Assembly: GCA_039812685.1 (NCBI GenBank)
Contig: JBDIBB010000009.1
Span: 1 to 52,834, forward strand
Length of the DNA: 52,834 nucleotides
Reading direction: 5' to 3'
From: JBDIBB01 sp039812685
GTDB taxonomy: Bacteria; Acidobacteriota; Vicinamibacteria; Vicinamibacterales; JAFNAJ01
Below are positions 26,501-33,653 of this stretch, piece by piece (the first letter of the stretch is position 1; every line of letters begins with the position of its first letter). The translations under genes and the position numbers were made by a program. Below the pieces are notes generated by a model. That model did no database searches, was not told where the DNA came from, and saw only the letters and a program-made list of their open reading frames with translations.

Positions 26501-26676
26501 AGTCATTTGCGATCGCTGGCGAGCACCGGGTTCAGTTCAGGTGGGACGTCTTCAACGCGCTGAACACGGTCAACTGGAACAACCCGAACGGTACGCTGGG
26601 CAACGCCAACTTCGGCCGGATCACCAGCGCCCAGGCCGCGCGGGAGATGCAGTTGTCGATCAGGTATTCCTTCTAG
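23512..26676 (+). CDS. Oar-like TonB-dependent outer-membrane receptor (copy 2)
   Basis: 1,054 residues from a TTG at 23512, chosen because a signal peptide (1-27, ending PLPA-Q) starts there and GAGAGGG lies upstream. A nearby ATG at 23499 is out of frame. Domains are a carboxypeptidase-regulatory-like fold at about 30-115 (GVLGIVKDSTGLVIPGATVV), a plug (NLPLSGRNFTSLGNLTAGVV) and a barrel ending QLSIRYSF. It is a homologue, not a close copy, of the receptor at 9842-12985. Codon use is somewhat less GC-rich than its neighbours, which may mean a different history. It follows the RidA gene and ends at a perfect hairpin. The ligand is unknown; its position among SelA/RidA genes suggests a related substrate. 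Confidence 0.92.
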   Translation: MRRSQPGFWYAVCTLAAWLLHAAPLPAQSVDTGVLGIVKDSTGLVIPGATVVVTNSSTGVAQTLVSREDGTFEARYLVPGDYVAVVSLEGFRTERRLFTLRVAQMIRLDVALQVGDLSEAVEVVAAGQLIETQSGVTANTVTAETIGNLPLSGRNFTSLGNLTAGVVSSGTQFRASGARGMYQQVMFDGVSATNNRGNNLFMYPSLDAVEEFKVQATNYTAEYGGHAGANVQLQLRSGTNTLRGSAYDFLRDDALDSRNYFAPAPRPKPQLERNQFGGTLSGPIAKNRTFFMFSYEGLRETRQNVAQAIVLTEAMRQGDFSAIATPIRDPLTGQPFPGNVIPPGRLDPTALRLVNTYQPLPNQSGVNNLIGVTLAKDETNQYIGRIDHQLSSRQKVFGHYLYQGRNNPTTPINANFPVARLFDNQSLAVQHVMTWSSNVLNEVRFGYMRGNLRRLSPRAGSGFSVEKDLGIAGMNVGGPGGRSPADFEVGFPTISIQGFDGFGDSTGGEAIDKSQTYQFVDNLTVIKGRHALKMGGDLRKLYGDATSVNSPFGAIEFTRDITGHAAAAFVLGYPRTARTPEGIPVGGIRQWRFGAYLQDDWRVTDRLTFNLGLRYDHNKPPVDINGVSRTLRFDLDPRGPVLWPQPGEVIEDGLYVNKMRHWAPRLGFAFRMNDQLVVRGGYGIFNMALHLDNINTLGTNPPNASVQATNPATNPIATLSNPFPAQLMPANTIFNVTSAEVDRNHRDGYYQNYNVAVGYELSQTSVLEVRYVGARGSNLDSSMTNFNSPDPDPSASALNLQSRRPYPAFGRIRMWVTDGESRYNSLQTEFKQRRFHGLDVMVAYTLSHLRDNQQGGLNASRARRQNPRDIGPEWADSADDVRHRFVVGYIWDVPFGSGLTGVLGALLHGWQVSGIATLQSGQPFYVNQDGDTLNTDSEDIHPNLVPGQDPKLPGSDRTIERWFNTAAFSRATQTYGTSPRNPVVGPGRKLLDVSLAKSFAIAGEHRVQFRWDVFNALNTVNWNNPNGTLGNANFGRITSAQAAREMQLSIRYSF

Positions 26677-26700
26677 CGTTCCCGGCACCGCAACACGACA

Positions 26701-26734
26701 GCCCTGGTTTCGGAACCGATCCCGAAACCAGGGC
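26701..26734. terminator. Bidirectional hairpin terminator
   Basis: GCCCTGGTTTCGG (26701-26713), 8-nt loop, CCGAAACCAGGGC (26722-26734): a perfect 13-bp stem between convergent genes ending at 26676 and 26854. Confidence 0.85.
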
Positions 26735-26853
26735 CCGATCGGGTGCGGCGTGACCTGGCGGGCACGGTGGGGTGTGAGCGTCGCGCGGCGTCGCCCGCCG
26801 CGTACCTCCGGACGGGGCGCCAGCCGATGGCGCCCCGCTCCCGACGCTGGCGT

Positions 26854-27882
26854 TCAGCGCTGGACGCGCCCGCTGGCGTCTCCGCCGGCCAGGCGATCCA
26901 CCTCCGCGACCGTCACGCGGTTGAAGTCGCCGGGGATGCTGTGCTTGAGCGCGCTGGCTGCCACGGCGAAGCGCAGCGCCGCCTCCGGTGTCCGTCCCGT
27001 GACCAGCCCGTAGATGAGGCCGGCGGCGAAGCTGTCGCCGCTGCCGATGCGGTCGACCACGTCGATGTCGTACCGCTGGCTGTGATGGAACGCGCCGGCA
27101 CCGGCGTCCCAGAGCGCCGCGCTCCAGCCGTTCTCGCTCGCAGACCGGCTCTCGCGCAGCGTGATGGCTACCGTCGACACGTTGAACTCGCGGGCCACGC
27201 GCTGCGCCACGTCGCGGTAGCCGTCGAGGTTCAGGGCGCCCCGGGTCACGTCGGTGCCGTGCACTTCAAGGCCGAGCACCGACTGGACGTCCTCCTCGTT
27301 GGCGACCACGACGTCCACGTACTCCATCATCGGCCGCATGACCTGCTGGGCCTCGGCCTCCGTCCACAGTTTCTTGCGGTAGTTCAGGTCCATGCTGACG
27401 CGCACGCCCGCCGCGCGGGCCGCCTCGAGCGCCTCCCGCGTGCACGCCGTGGCGTTCGGGCCCAGGGCGGGCGTGATGCCGGTGCAGTGGAACCAGGCGG
27501 CGCCCGAGAACACGTCGGCCCAGGCGATGGATCCCGGCGTCATCTCGCTGATCGCCGACCGCGCGCGATCGTAGATGACCGATGACGGCCGCTGCGCGGC
27601 GCCCACCTCGGTGAAGTAGACGCCGATCCGATCGCCGCCGCGCAGGATGTGGCGCGTCTGCACGCCCTCGGCGGCGAGGGCGCGCACGGCCGCCGTGCCG
27701 ATGTCGTGCGAGGGCAGCCGCGTCACGTAATAGCTGTCGAGGCCGAAGTTCGCCAGGCTCACGGCGACGTTGGCTTCGCCGCCGCCGAACGTCGCGCGGA
27801 GCAGGGGGGATTGCAGGAAGCGCTCGTGGCCCGGAGGGCTGAGCCGCAGCATGAGTTCACCGAAAGTGACAATCTTGGGCAT
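26854..27882 (-). CDS. kdgK: 2-keto-3-deoxygluconate kinase (PfkB family)
   Basis: 342 residues, the usual length for bacterial KdgK. PfkB/ribokinase features are present: N-terminal GGGEANVAVSLANFG (33-47) substrate loop, PSSVIYDRA (KDG-kinase-like), NYRKKLW (168-173) and the anion-hole/catalytic block DRIGSGDSFAAG with Asp283. Cytoplasmic, no leader. It phosphorylates 2-keto-3-deoxygluconate or a related 2-keto-3-deoxy sugar acid at O6. Its gene follows the KDPG aldolase gene by 56 bp in the same orientation, so the two form the lower Entner-Doudoroff route to pyruvate and glyceraldehyde-3-phosphate. A KDGal or fructokinase-like preference cannot be excluded. Confidence 0.88.
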   Translation of the reverse strand: MPKIVTFGELMLRLSPPGHERFLQSPLLRATFGGGEANVAVSLANFGLDSYYVTRLPSHDIGTAAVRALAAEGVQTRHILRGGDRIGVYFTEVGAAQRPSSVIYDRARSAISEMTPGSIAWADVFSGAAWFHCTGITPALGPNATACTREALEAARAAGVRVSMDLNYRKKLWTEAEAQQVMRPMMEYVDVVVANEEDVQSVLGLEVHGTDVTRGALNLDGYRDVAQRVAREFNVSTVAITLRESRSASENGWSAALWDAGAGAFHHSQRYDIDVVDRIGSGDSFAAGLIYGLVTGRTPEAALRFAVAASALKHSIPGDFNRVTVAEVDRLAGGDASGRVQR

Positions 27883-27938
27883 GTTCGAGGGTCTCGGGGG
27901 CTTCCGTCAGGCGGCGCCGCGGTGGCGCGTCCGCCGCG

Positions 27939-28649
27939 TCACCGCGACGCGCGGGCTGCGTTGATGTTGGCGATGGTGAGCCGCGCCGCGGCTTCGATCT
28001 TCGCGAAGTCGCCCTCGGCCACGGCCGTCTTGTCCACCAGCGCCGATCCGATGCCGAGCGCGAAGGCGCCGGCCCTGATCCAGGTGCCGGCGTTCTCGGG
28101 CGTGACGCCGCCGGTCGGCAGCAGCCTGAGCTGTGGCAGCGGCGCGGCGATGTCCTTCAGGTACCCCGGCCCGAGCGTCGTCGCCGGGAACACCTTGATC
28201 ACGTCGGCGCCCGCGCGCCACGCCTGCAGCATCTCGGTGGGCGTGTAGCAGCCGGGCATCACGGGCACGTCGCGCTCGTTGCACGCGCGCACGGTCCCGG
28301 GATCGAAGACCGGCGCCACCACGAACTGCGCGCCGGCGTCGATGACACCGTGCGCCGTCTCTGCGTCGAGGACGGTGCCCGCCCCCAGCAGGATGTCGCC
28401 GGGCAGCGACCTGGACACCGCGCGAATCAGTTCGATGGCCCCCGGCACCGTCATCGTGATCTCCAGGGCGCGCACGCCGCCGCCCGACAGCGCCCCGACG
28501 ATGTCGAAGACCCTATTCGCATCCTTCGTGCGGATGATGGCGACGACGCCGGACGCCTCCACGGCGGCGAGGATGCCGGCCCGCCGGCCCGCTCCGGTGA
28601 CCGGCGATGAGGAGGAACGCGTTTCGTGGGGAGGATCGGTCTGTGTCAT
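27939..28649 (-). CDS. eda: 2-keto-3-deoxy-6-phosphogluconate (KDPG) aldolase
   Basis: 236 residues from the ATG at 28649, two bases after the stop of the RraA-like gene. It is a class I aldolase (beta/alpha)8 of the KDPG/KHG family: VVAIIRT (34-40), Glu63 in ALEITMTVP (proton relay), GAGTVLD (89-95), Lys152 in VIKVFPAT (Schiff base) and LLPTGGV in the phosphate site. The ~20-residue N-terminal extension is Ser/Thr-rich and not conserved, so a later start is possible. Cytoplasmic. Together with KdgK it converts 2-keto-3-deoxy acids to pyruvate plus a triose phosphate. In known amino-sugar-acid loci (dgaE/dgaF) a SelA-like lyase is paired with such an aldolase, which matches the neighbours here. 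Confidence 0.9.
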   Translation of the reverse strand: MTQTDPPHETRSSSSPVTGAGRRAGILAAVEASGVVAIIRTKDANRVFDIVGALSGGGVRALEITMTVPGAIELIRAVSRSLPGDILLGAGTVLDAETAHGVIDAGAQFVVAPVFDPGTVRACNERDVPVMPGCYTPTEMLQAWRAGADVIKVFPATTLGPGYLKDIAAPLPQLRLLPTGGVTPENAGTWIRAGAFALGIGSALVDKTAVAEGDFAKIEAAARLTIANINAARASR

Positions 28650-28651
28650 GA

Positions 28652-29455
28652 CTAGTACCGGTTGTAGAGTTCCAGCGCCTTCAGGATCGACCGCTCGCGC
28701 TTGATGATCTCGATCATCTTCGTCTCGCGGTCGTCGTAGTCCTTCAGCTTCGCCACGACCTGCTCGGCCGCGGCGCGGGGGACGACGACCACGCCGTCGT
28801 TGTCGCCGACGATGTAGTCGCCCGGGGTCACCAGGACGTCGCCGCACGTGACCGGCGTCTGCTTGGCGTAGGCGACGAGCTTGCCGACCGACGTCGCGGG
28901 GCTGATGCGGCGCGCGAACACCTGGTGGCCGATGTTCCGGAGTTCGGTGACGTCGCGGACGGCGCCATCGATCACCGTCGCTTCGAGCCCGCGGACCTGG
29001 GCGGTGGTGGCCATCAGGTTGCCCATGCCGGCGATCTCGACGTGGCCTTCGACCACGTACACGAGGACGCTGCCGGCAGGCGCCTCGTCGAGGATCTGCA
29101 TCGCGTAGTTGGGATAGGGGCGGTCGTCGTACTTCAGGATGGGGCGCAGCGCCGCCGTCCACGCCTGGCCCACGATCTTCCTGTTGCTGATGGGTTTCAT
29201 GTCCGCCGACATCCAGCCCCGTCCGCCGGTGACGGCCTCGACGCCGTCGGCGATGTTCCCGGTGCTGTTCTCCGGGCGCCGCAACTCGGCGATGATCTGC
29301 TCGGGCGTCATGGTGGACGTGGCGGGCTGGCGGGCCGCCGCGGCCGCGACGGTGTCCCGGCCCGCCGCGCCCCGCCGGGCGTCGACCGGCGAGGACAGCG
29401 TCACCGGAACGATCAACGCGGCCGCGAAGGCGGCCACGATCGAACGGATGAGCAT
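28652..29455 (-). CDS. Exported RraA-like / HMG-aldolase-family protein
   Basis: 267 residues; the ATG at 29455 follows GAGGAGAG. A signal peptide or N-terminal anchor (1-26) and a low-complexity linker precede the RraA fold (about 48-267). Key residues of the 4-hydroxy-4-methyl-2-oxoglutarate/CHA aldolase group are present: GLEATVIDGAVRDVTEL with Arg167 and Asp168, and GDNDGVVVVPR (217-227). These enzymes cleave or decarboxylate 2-keto acids with Mg2+. Members lacking this chemistry include RNase E inhibitors, which would not be exported. It is first in the operon with KDPG aldolase (2-bp gap) and KdgK, so a role in keto-acid metabolism is likely. A second exported relative begins at 206. 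Confidence 0.83.
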   Translation of the reverse strand: MLIRSIVAAFAAALIVPVTLSSPVDARRGAAGRDTVAAAAARQPATSTMTPEQIIAELRRPENSTGNIADGVEAVTGGRGWMSADMKPISNRKIVGQAWTAALRPILKYDDRPYPNYAMQILDEAPAGSVLVYVVEGHVEIAGMGNLMATTAQVRGLEATVIDGAVRDVTELRNIGHQVFARRISPATSVGKLVAYAKQTPVTCGDVLVTPGDYIVGDNDGVVVVPRAAAEQVVAKLKDYDDRETKMIEIIKRERSILKALELYNRY

Positions 29456-29528
29456 GACGGTTCTCTCCTCGGCCTCGCCATCCTCGCGTGCCGTCATGGC
29501 GGACGCGCGCGGCGCAGGCGTCCGCAGC

Positions 29529-29534
29529 ATAATA
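29529..29534 (-). promoter_or_regulatory. Candidate -10 box for the RraA-Eda-KdgK operon
   Basis: TATTAT on the minus strand in an otherwise GC-rich 180-bp divergent intergenic region, about 75 bp upstream of the ATG at 29455. No convincing -35 was found. A perfect 8-bp hairpin (CGCCCGGC/GCCGGGCG, 29553-29571) lies next to it. Confidence 0.3.
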
Positions 29535-29635
29535 CGGAAACCCGGTGCAGGACGCCCGGCACGGCCGGGCGAACCTCGTCTCTCACGGCGGGCGGACGCG
29601 CCGGGCCTGCCAATCGCCGGAAGGGTGATCGCCAC

Positions 29636-30319
29636 ATGCCCACGCTGACCGCCGTCGCCGTCGCCGCGCTGCTGCTCGCCGCAGACGCTCCCGCCGTCCT
29701 CGAGAGCACGTTCGCCGAACGGGATTTCGAGCTGAGCGCCGATCCCCAGGCCCGCGAGTGGAAGGACGCGCCGCGGGTCGTCATCGATCGCGACTACCTG
29801 CATCAGCCGATCGCCGGCAGGCCGACCGAAGTGCGCTCGCGGTGGACCAGGGATCACCTCTACCTGCTCTACGTCTGTCCGTACGACGTGTTGAACCTGA
29901 AGCCCGGCGATCCCTCCGCGGAGGAGACGCCCGCGCTGTGGAACTGGGACGTGGCCGAGGCGTTCATCGGCTCGGGGATCGAGCGCATCACGCGCTACAA
30001 GGAGTTCCAGGTGTCGCCCCGCGGGGAGTGGGTCGATCTCGACATCGATCGCGAGAACCCGAAGGGGCCGGCCGGAAGGATGTGGAATTCCGGCTACGTG
30101 GTACGTGGGCGAATCGACGCGGCGTCCAAGATCTGGTACGGCGAGATGCGCATTCCGTTCGCGGCCATCGACGCCAGGCCGCCAGAGCCCGGACGCGAGT
30201 TCCGGATCGGCCTGTACCGGATCGCCACGGCCGAACCCAAGGTGTATTATGCTTGGCAACCTACAGGCCAAACGACGTTCCACGTTCCCGAGGCATTCGG
30301 GACGCTGCGCCTGCGTTGA
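29636..30319 (+). CDS. Exported carbohydrate-binding family 9-like protein
   Basis: 227 residues with a hydrophobic leader (1-20). The mature part is a single CBM9/DOMON-like beta sandwich: WKDAPRVVIDRDYLHQP, then STRUCTURAL strands TEVRSRWTRDHLYLLYVCPY, NWDVAEAFIG, RYKEFQVSPRGEWVDLDIDR, and IWYGEMRIPFAAID. The same arrangement occurs in CBM9-2 xylanase modules and in stand-alone periplasmic proteins. No catalytic domain is attached, so it probably binds a sugar or heme-like ligand. It is divergent from the exported RraA-like gene and leads the long rightward operon. A 6-bp hairpin (30323-30337) follows the stop. A few AT-ending codons near its end (GTGTATTATGCT) are unusual for this region. 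Confidence 0.8.
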   Translation: MPTLTAVAVAALLLAADAPAVLESTFAERDFELSADPQAREWKDAPRVVIDRDYLHQPIAGRPTEVRSRWTRDHLYLLYVCPYDVLNLKPGDPSAEETPALWNWDVAEAFIGSGIERITRYKEFQVSPRGEWVDLDIDRENPKGPAGRMWNSGYVVRGRIDAASKIWYGEMRIPFAAIDARPPEPGREFRIGLYRIATAEPKVYYAWQPTGQTTFHVPEAFGTLRLR

Positions 30320-30423
30320 CGGCCAGGCACCGCCTGGTCTGGTTCTGCCGAAACACAGCGGACGCCGGCTGAGGAAGGCGATCGGCCGGCTGGCTGCCGC
30401 ACCGCCGCAGCCGGGGGATCAGG

Positions 30424-31593
30424 ATGGATCGTCGTCGCTTCGTACTCGGTACCGCGCTCGGTTCGCTGCACCTCGGGCTGCTCGGGATGCCCGCGCGGGC
30501 GGCCCAGGGCGAAGACCCGGTCGGTTCGTTGAAGATCGACATCCAGGCACCCGACGTGCCGGCGTCGCCGCTCGGCATGCCGGGCCTGTTTCCCGGCCGC
30601 GTCATCGAGGTGGCGCACGCCGGCGCGCTGCGTGACGGGCGCGTGTTCCAGCCCGCCGTCCGCGAGATGCTCGATCGCGGGATGCAGGCGCTGACCGGCG
30701 AGGCTGCCGCCGGCGACGCCTGGGCGAAGTTCGTCGAACCCTCCGACATCGTGGCGCTGAAGGTGAACCCGTCGGGCACCCCGACGACGACCACGTCGAT
30801 CGCCCTGGTGCGCGAGGTGATCCGCGCGCTCGGCGGCGCGGGCGTGCCCAACCGCCACATCATCGTCTTCGATCGGAACTCCAACCAGATGGAGCTGGCC
30901 GGTTACCACAACCTGCTGCCCGTCGGCGTGCAGGTGGTGGGGCTCGACCGGCGATGGGTCGTCGGCGGCGAGACCCGGCCCGGCTACGATCCGAACGCCT
31001 TCGCCGAGATGAACTGCTTCGGCGAACGTGAGACGCGGTCCTACCTGGCGACGATCGTCACCACGGGCGCCACCAAGATCATCAACCTGCCCTGCCTCAA
31101 GGAACACAACGCCTCGGGCGTGACGGGCTGCCTCAAGAACCTCGCCTACGGCTGCTTCGACAACGTGGCGCGGACGCACCTCTACCCGAAGACCTACACC
31201 AACCCGGCGATCCCCGTCCTGTGCACCACCGCGCCGCTGCGCGCCAAGGCGGTGCTCCACATCATGGACGGCATCCGCGCGGTCTATCAGAGCGGGCCCT
31301 TCGCCTGGAACCCCGAGTTCGTATGGGAGGCGAAGACGCTGCTGATGGGCACCGACCCGGTGGCGGTGGACCGGATCGAACTCGACATCGTCGAGCGGAA
31401 GCGGCGCGACGTGGGGGCGCCGTCGCTCTTCGATCACAGCCCGGAGCACCTGGGCACGAGTGCCGAGATGGAGCAGACGGCGCAGAAGAACCGGTTCTAC
31501 CGGGAGCCGGCGCACATCGCCACGGCGGCGCGCCTCGGGCTCGGGCGATACGAACTGTCACAGATCGACCATCGCCGCCTTCAGGCGGGCTGA
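30424..31593 (+). CDS. DUF362 protein with Tat leader (copy 2)
   Basis: 389 residues. The first residues (MDRRRFVLGTALGSLHLG) are a compact twin-arginine leader ending near ARA-A. DUF362 features are EPSDIVALKVNPSG, NRHIIVFDRNSNQM, INLPCLKEHNASGVTGCLKN (the conserved K-E-H-N region) and a C-terminal LMGTDPVAVDRIELDIVE. No Fe-S cluster motif is visible, although Cys occurs in the LPCLK and TGCLKN segments. It is clearly related to the DUF362 protein at 1333-2580, and both have ApbE and a glycosidase-like gene nearby. The next gene, a beta-propeller, follows after 16 bp. Molecular function is unknown. Confidence 0.85.
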   Translation: MDRRRFVLGTALGSLHLGLLGMPARAAQGEDPVGSLKIDIQAPDVPASPLGMPGLFPGRVIEVAHAGALRDGRVFQPAVREMLDRGMQALTGEAAAGDAWAKFVEPSDIVALKVNPSGTPTTTTSIALVREVIRALGGAGVPNRHIIVFDRNSNQMELAGYHNLLPVGVQVVGLDRRWVVGGETRPGYDPNAFAEMNCFGERETRSYLATIVTTGATKIINLPCLKEHNASGVTGCLKNLAYGCFDNVARTHLYPKTYTNPAIPVLCTTAPLRAKAVLHIMDGIRAVYQSGPFAWNPEFVWEAKTLLMGTDPVAVDRIELDIVERKRRDVGAPSLFDHSPEHLGTSAEMEQTAQKNRFYREPAHIATAARLGLGRYELSQIDHRRLQAG

Positions 31594-31609
31594 CCGCGAA
31601 GGGACTGTC

Positions 31610-32650
31610 ATGGACGAGGCGAGCGCGAACTGGGTGACGTTGCTCTCCGGCAACGATCGCGGCGGCGGCAGGGTCGTCGGCCGCACGTCGCGGCCCGAGC
31701 AACTGGCCTGGAAGGTGACGCTGCCCGAGTCGATCCGGACCAGCCCGGTGCTGGCCGACGGCGCGTTGTACGTGACGAGCCTCGACGGACGGCTCCGGGT
31801 CCTGGACGCGAACTCGGGACGCGAGCGCTGGTCGTTCGCCGCCGGCGCGGAGATTCACTCGACGCCGGCACTCTCCGGGGACCTCGTCCTGTTCGGTTGC
31901 GACGATGGCGCCGTGTACGCCGTCAATCGCACCTCGGGTCAACAGCAGTGGAAGGCCCAGTCGGAGGGCGCGATCTGGACGTCGCCGTCCGTGCACGGCG
32001 GCGTGGCGTTTCTGGGGACGAACGACGGCGTCTTCGCCGCGATCGACGTCGCGGGCGGCCGGCTGCGATGGAGCCGTCGCTTCGACGGGCGCATGCACTC
32101 GACCGCCTACGTCACCGCCACGCACGTGTACGTCGGGTGCAGCGACGGCCGCGTCCTGGCGCTTGACGCGGCGACCGGCGCCGATGCGTGGGCGTACGAG
32201 ACCGGCGACAGCGTGACGGCTTCGCCGGCGGTGTCCGACGGCCTCGTCCTGGTGGGATCCGAAGACCGATGCTTCTACGCGCTCGACGCCGGGACGGGCG
32301 CGCTCAGGTGGCGGTTCGAGGCCGGGCTCGGCCTGGCGTCCTCGCCGGCGGTGGCTGCGGGCAAGGTCGCGTTCGGCGGCAAGGACGGCCTCCTCTACGT
32401 GCTGTCGGTGGCCGACGGTCGCCTGCTCTGGAAGTCGGAATCGATCCGCCCGATCGTGGCCACGCCCGTGGCCGGCCCCCGGATCGTCTGCATCCAGGGC
32501 TTCTTCGGCACCACGCAGGCCTTCGACCTGGAGAACGGGAAGGTCCTCTGGGCGGCCGAACTCGGTGGCTCGCTCGGATCGACGCCGATCCTCACCGACG
32601 AGATGGTCTATCTGGCCACGTACCCTGGCGTCATCTATGCCTTGCGCTGA
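31610..32650 (+). CDS. PQQ-type beta-propeller repeat protein without a leader
   Basis: 346 residues from the ATG at 31610. It consists almost entirely of propeller blades with the motif L-x-x-x-G-x-x-x-W: VLDANSGRERWSF, AVNRTSGQQQWKA, AIDVAGGRLRWSR, ALDAATGADAWAY, ALDAGTGALRWRF, VLSVADGRLLWKS and AFDLENGKVLWAA, closing with VIYALR. That is about seven or eight blades. It lacks the Cys-Cys and metal/PQQ-binding residues of quinoprotein dehydrogenases, so it is more likely a structural or binding propeller of the BamB type. No signal peptide is visible, odd between exported DUF362 and ApbE-like proteins; a missed upstream start is possible but the upstream frame is Arg-rich. Its end overlaps the ApbE-like gene by 14 bp. 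Confidence 0.83.
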   Translation: MDEASANWVTLLSGNDRGGGRVVGRTSRPEQLAWKVTLPESIRTSPVLADGALYVTSLDGRLRVLDANSGRERWSFAAGAEIHSTPALSGDLVLFGCDDGAVYAVNRTSGQQQWKAQSEGAIWTSPSVHGGVAFLGTNDGVFAAIDVAGGRLRWSRRFDGRMHSTAYVTATHVYVGCSDGRVLALDAATGADAWAYETGDSVTASPAVSDGLVLVGSEDRCFYALDAGTGALRWRFEAGLGLASSPAVAAGKVAFGGKDGLLYVLSVADGRLLWKSESIRPIVATPVAGPRIVCIQGFFGTTQAFDLENGKVLWAAELGGSLGSTPILTDEMVYLATYPGVIYALR

Positions 32651-33647
32651 GCGGCGGTGGCCCTGGAGCGTGGTCGCCGCCCTGGCTCTCACCGTTGCGG
32701 CCGCCCGGGCCGAGGCGCCCGTCCCCGTTCATCGCGAACGCTACTCGATGGGCACGATGTTCAACGTCGTCGTGTTCCACGAGGAGACCGCGGCGGCGGG
32801 ACGGGCAGCCGAGGAGGCGTTGGCCGAGGTCGTCAGGCTCGATCACGTGATGAGCCATTACATGGAGCAGAGCGAGTTGACGCGGTTGAACCGCGCGGCG
32901 CGCGCCGGCTTCGTGGCCGTCGATCCGGGCCTGTTCGAGGTCATCGAACGGGCCGTCGCGTTCTCGCGGCTGTCGGGCGGCAGGTTCGACGTCACCATCG
33001 CGCCGCTGCTGCGCGTGTGGAAGCAGGCCCACGCGGCCGGGCGCCGGCCGTCTCCGGACGAGATCGCCGGCGTCAGGCGGTGCGTCGGCTACCAGTACAT
33101 CGAGACGAGATCCCCGAACGACATCCGCTTCCGTTCCGACTGCCTCGAGCTCGACCTGGGCGGGATTGGCAAGGGCTACGCGGTGGACCGGGCGATTGCG
33201 GTGCTCAGGTCGGCGGGCATCCGTCACGCGACGGTCAACGCCGGCGGCAGCTCGATTGGCGCCATCGGCGCCCCGCCGGGCCTCGACGGGTGGCCCGTCG
33301 AGCTGGGGGCGGGTGTGTCCGGGCATCGGACCGTGCTGCTGCGCGACGAGGCGCTGTCGACCTCGCAGCAGCGCCTGCAGCGGCTCGTGTTCGCGCCGGG
33401 CGCGTTCGGCGAGATCATCGAACCCGGCCGGGAGGCGCCGCTCGACAGCGACACGACGGTGAGCGTCGTGACGCCGAGCGCCACCGACGCCGACGCGCTG
33501 TCGACGACGCTGCTGATGCTCCCGCGTGAGGAAGGCAAGGCGCTGCTCGAGCGCTTCCCGCGGGCGGCCGCCCTGTGGATGTCCCCGGCGGGCGACCTGC
33601 TCGACTCGTTTCATCCCTCCCGGCTCAGGCTGGCCGATCTCCGGTAG
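32637..33647 (+). CDS. ApbE-like protein, exported, degenerate metal site (copy 3)
   Basis: 336 residues from the ATG at 32637, overlapping the propeller gene by 14 bp. The signal peptide is about 1-25 (AAARA). N-terminal and central ApbE motifs are kept (YSMGTMFNVVVF, GGRFDVTIAP, LDLGGIGKGYAVD), as is the late block DADALSTTLLML. However, the usual H-[VI]-[IV]-D-P-x-T-G segment reads GEIIEPGREAPL, so the His and Asp that shape the FAD/Mg2+ site are changed. It may be inactive, or act with altered specificity. It lies between the propeller and glycosidase-like genes, the third ApbE-type gene in the window. The three proteins share a common C-terminal extension, but only copies 1 and 2 have the paired Cys. 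Confidence 0.8.
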   Translation: MPCAERRWPWSVVAALALTVAAARAEAPVPVHRERYSMGTMFNVVVFHEETAAAGRAAEEALAEVVRLDHVMSHYMEQSELTRLNRAARAGFVAVDPGLFEVIERAVAFSRLSGGRFDVTIAPLLRVWKQAHAAGRRPSPDEIAGVRRCVGYQYIETRSPNDIRFRSDCLELDLGGIGKGYAVDRAIAVLRSAGIRHATVNAGGSSIGAIGAPPGLDGWPVELGAGVSGHRTVLLRDEALSTSQQRLQRLVFAPGAFGEIIEPGREAPLDSDTTVSVVTPSATDADALSTTLLMLPREEGKALLERFPRAAALWMSPAGDLLDSFHPSRLRLADLR

Positions 33648-33653
33648 ACGAAC

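Noticed and set aside
28652..29455. Regulator of RNase E activity (RraA)
   Set aside because: A leader sequence and the aldolase-type Arg-Asp pair argue against a cytosolic RNase E inhibitor.
30241..30255. TATTAT near the 3' end of the CBM9-like gene as a promoter for DUF362
   Set aside because: Within coding sequence, no matching -35; kept only as a note on unusual codons.
31610..32650. PQQ-dependent quinoprotein dehydrogenase
   Set aside because: About half the usual length; no vicinal Cys pair, no Ca2+/PQQ ligands and no leader. Only the blade repeats are shared.
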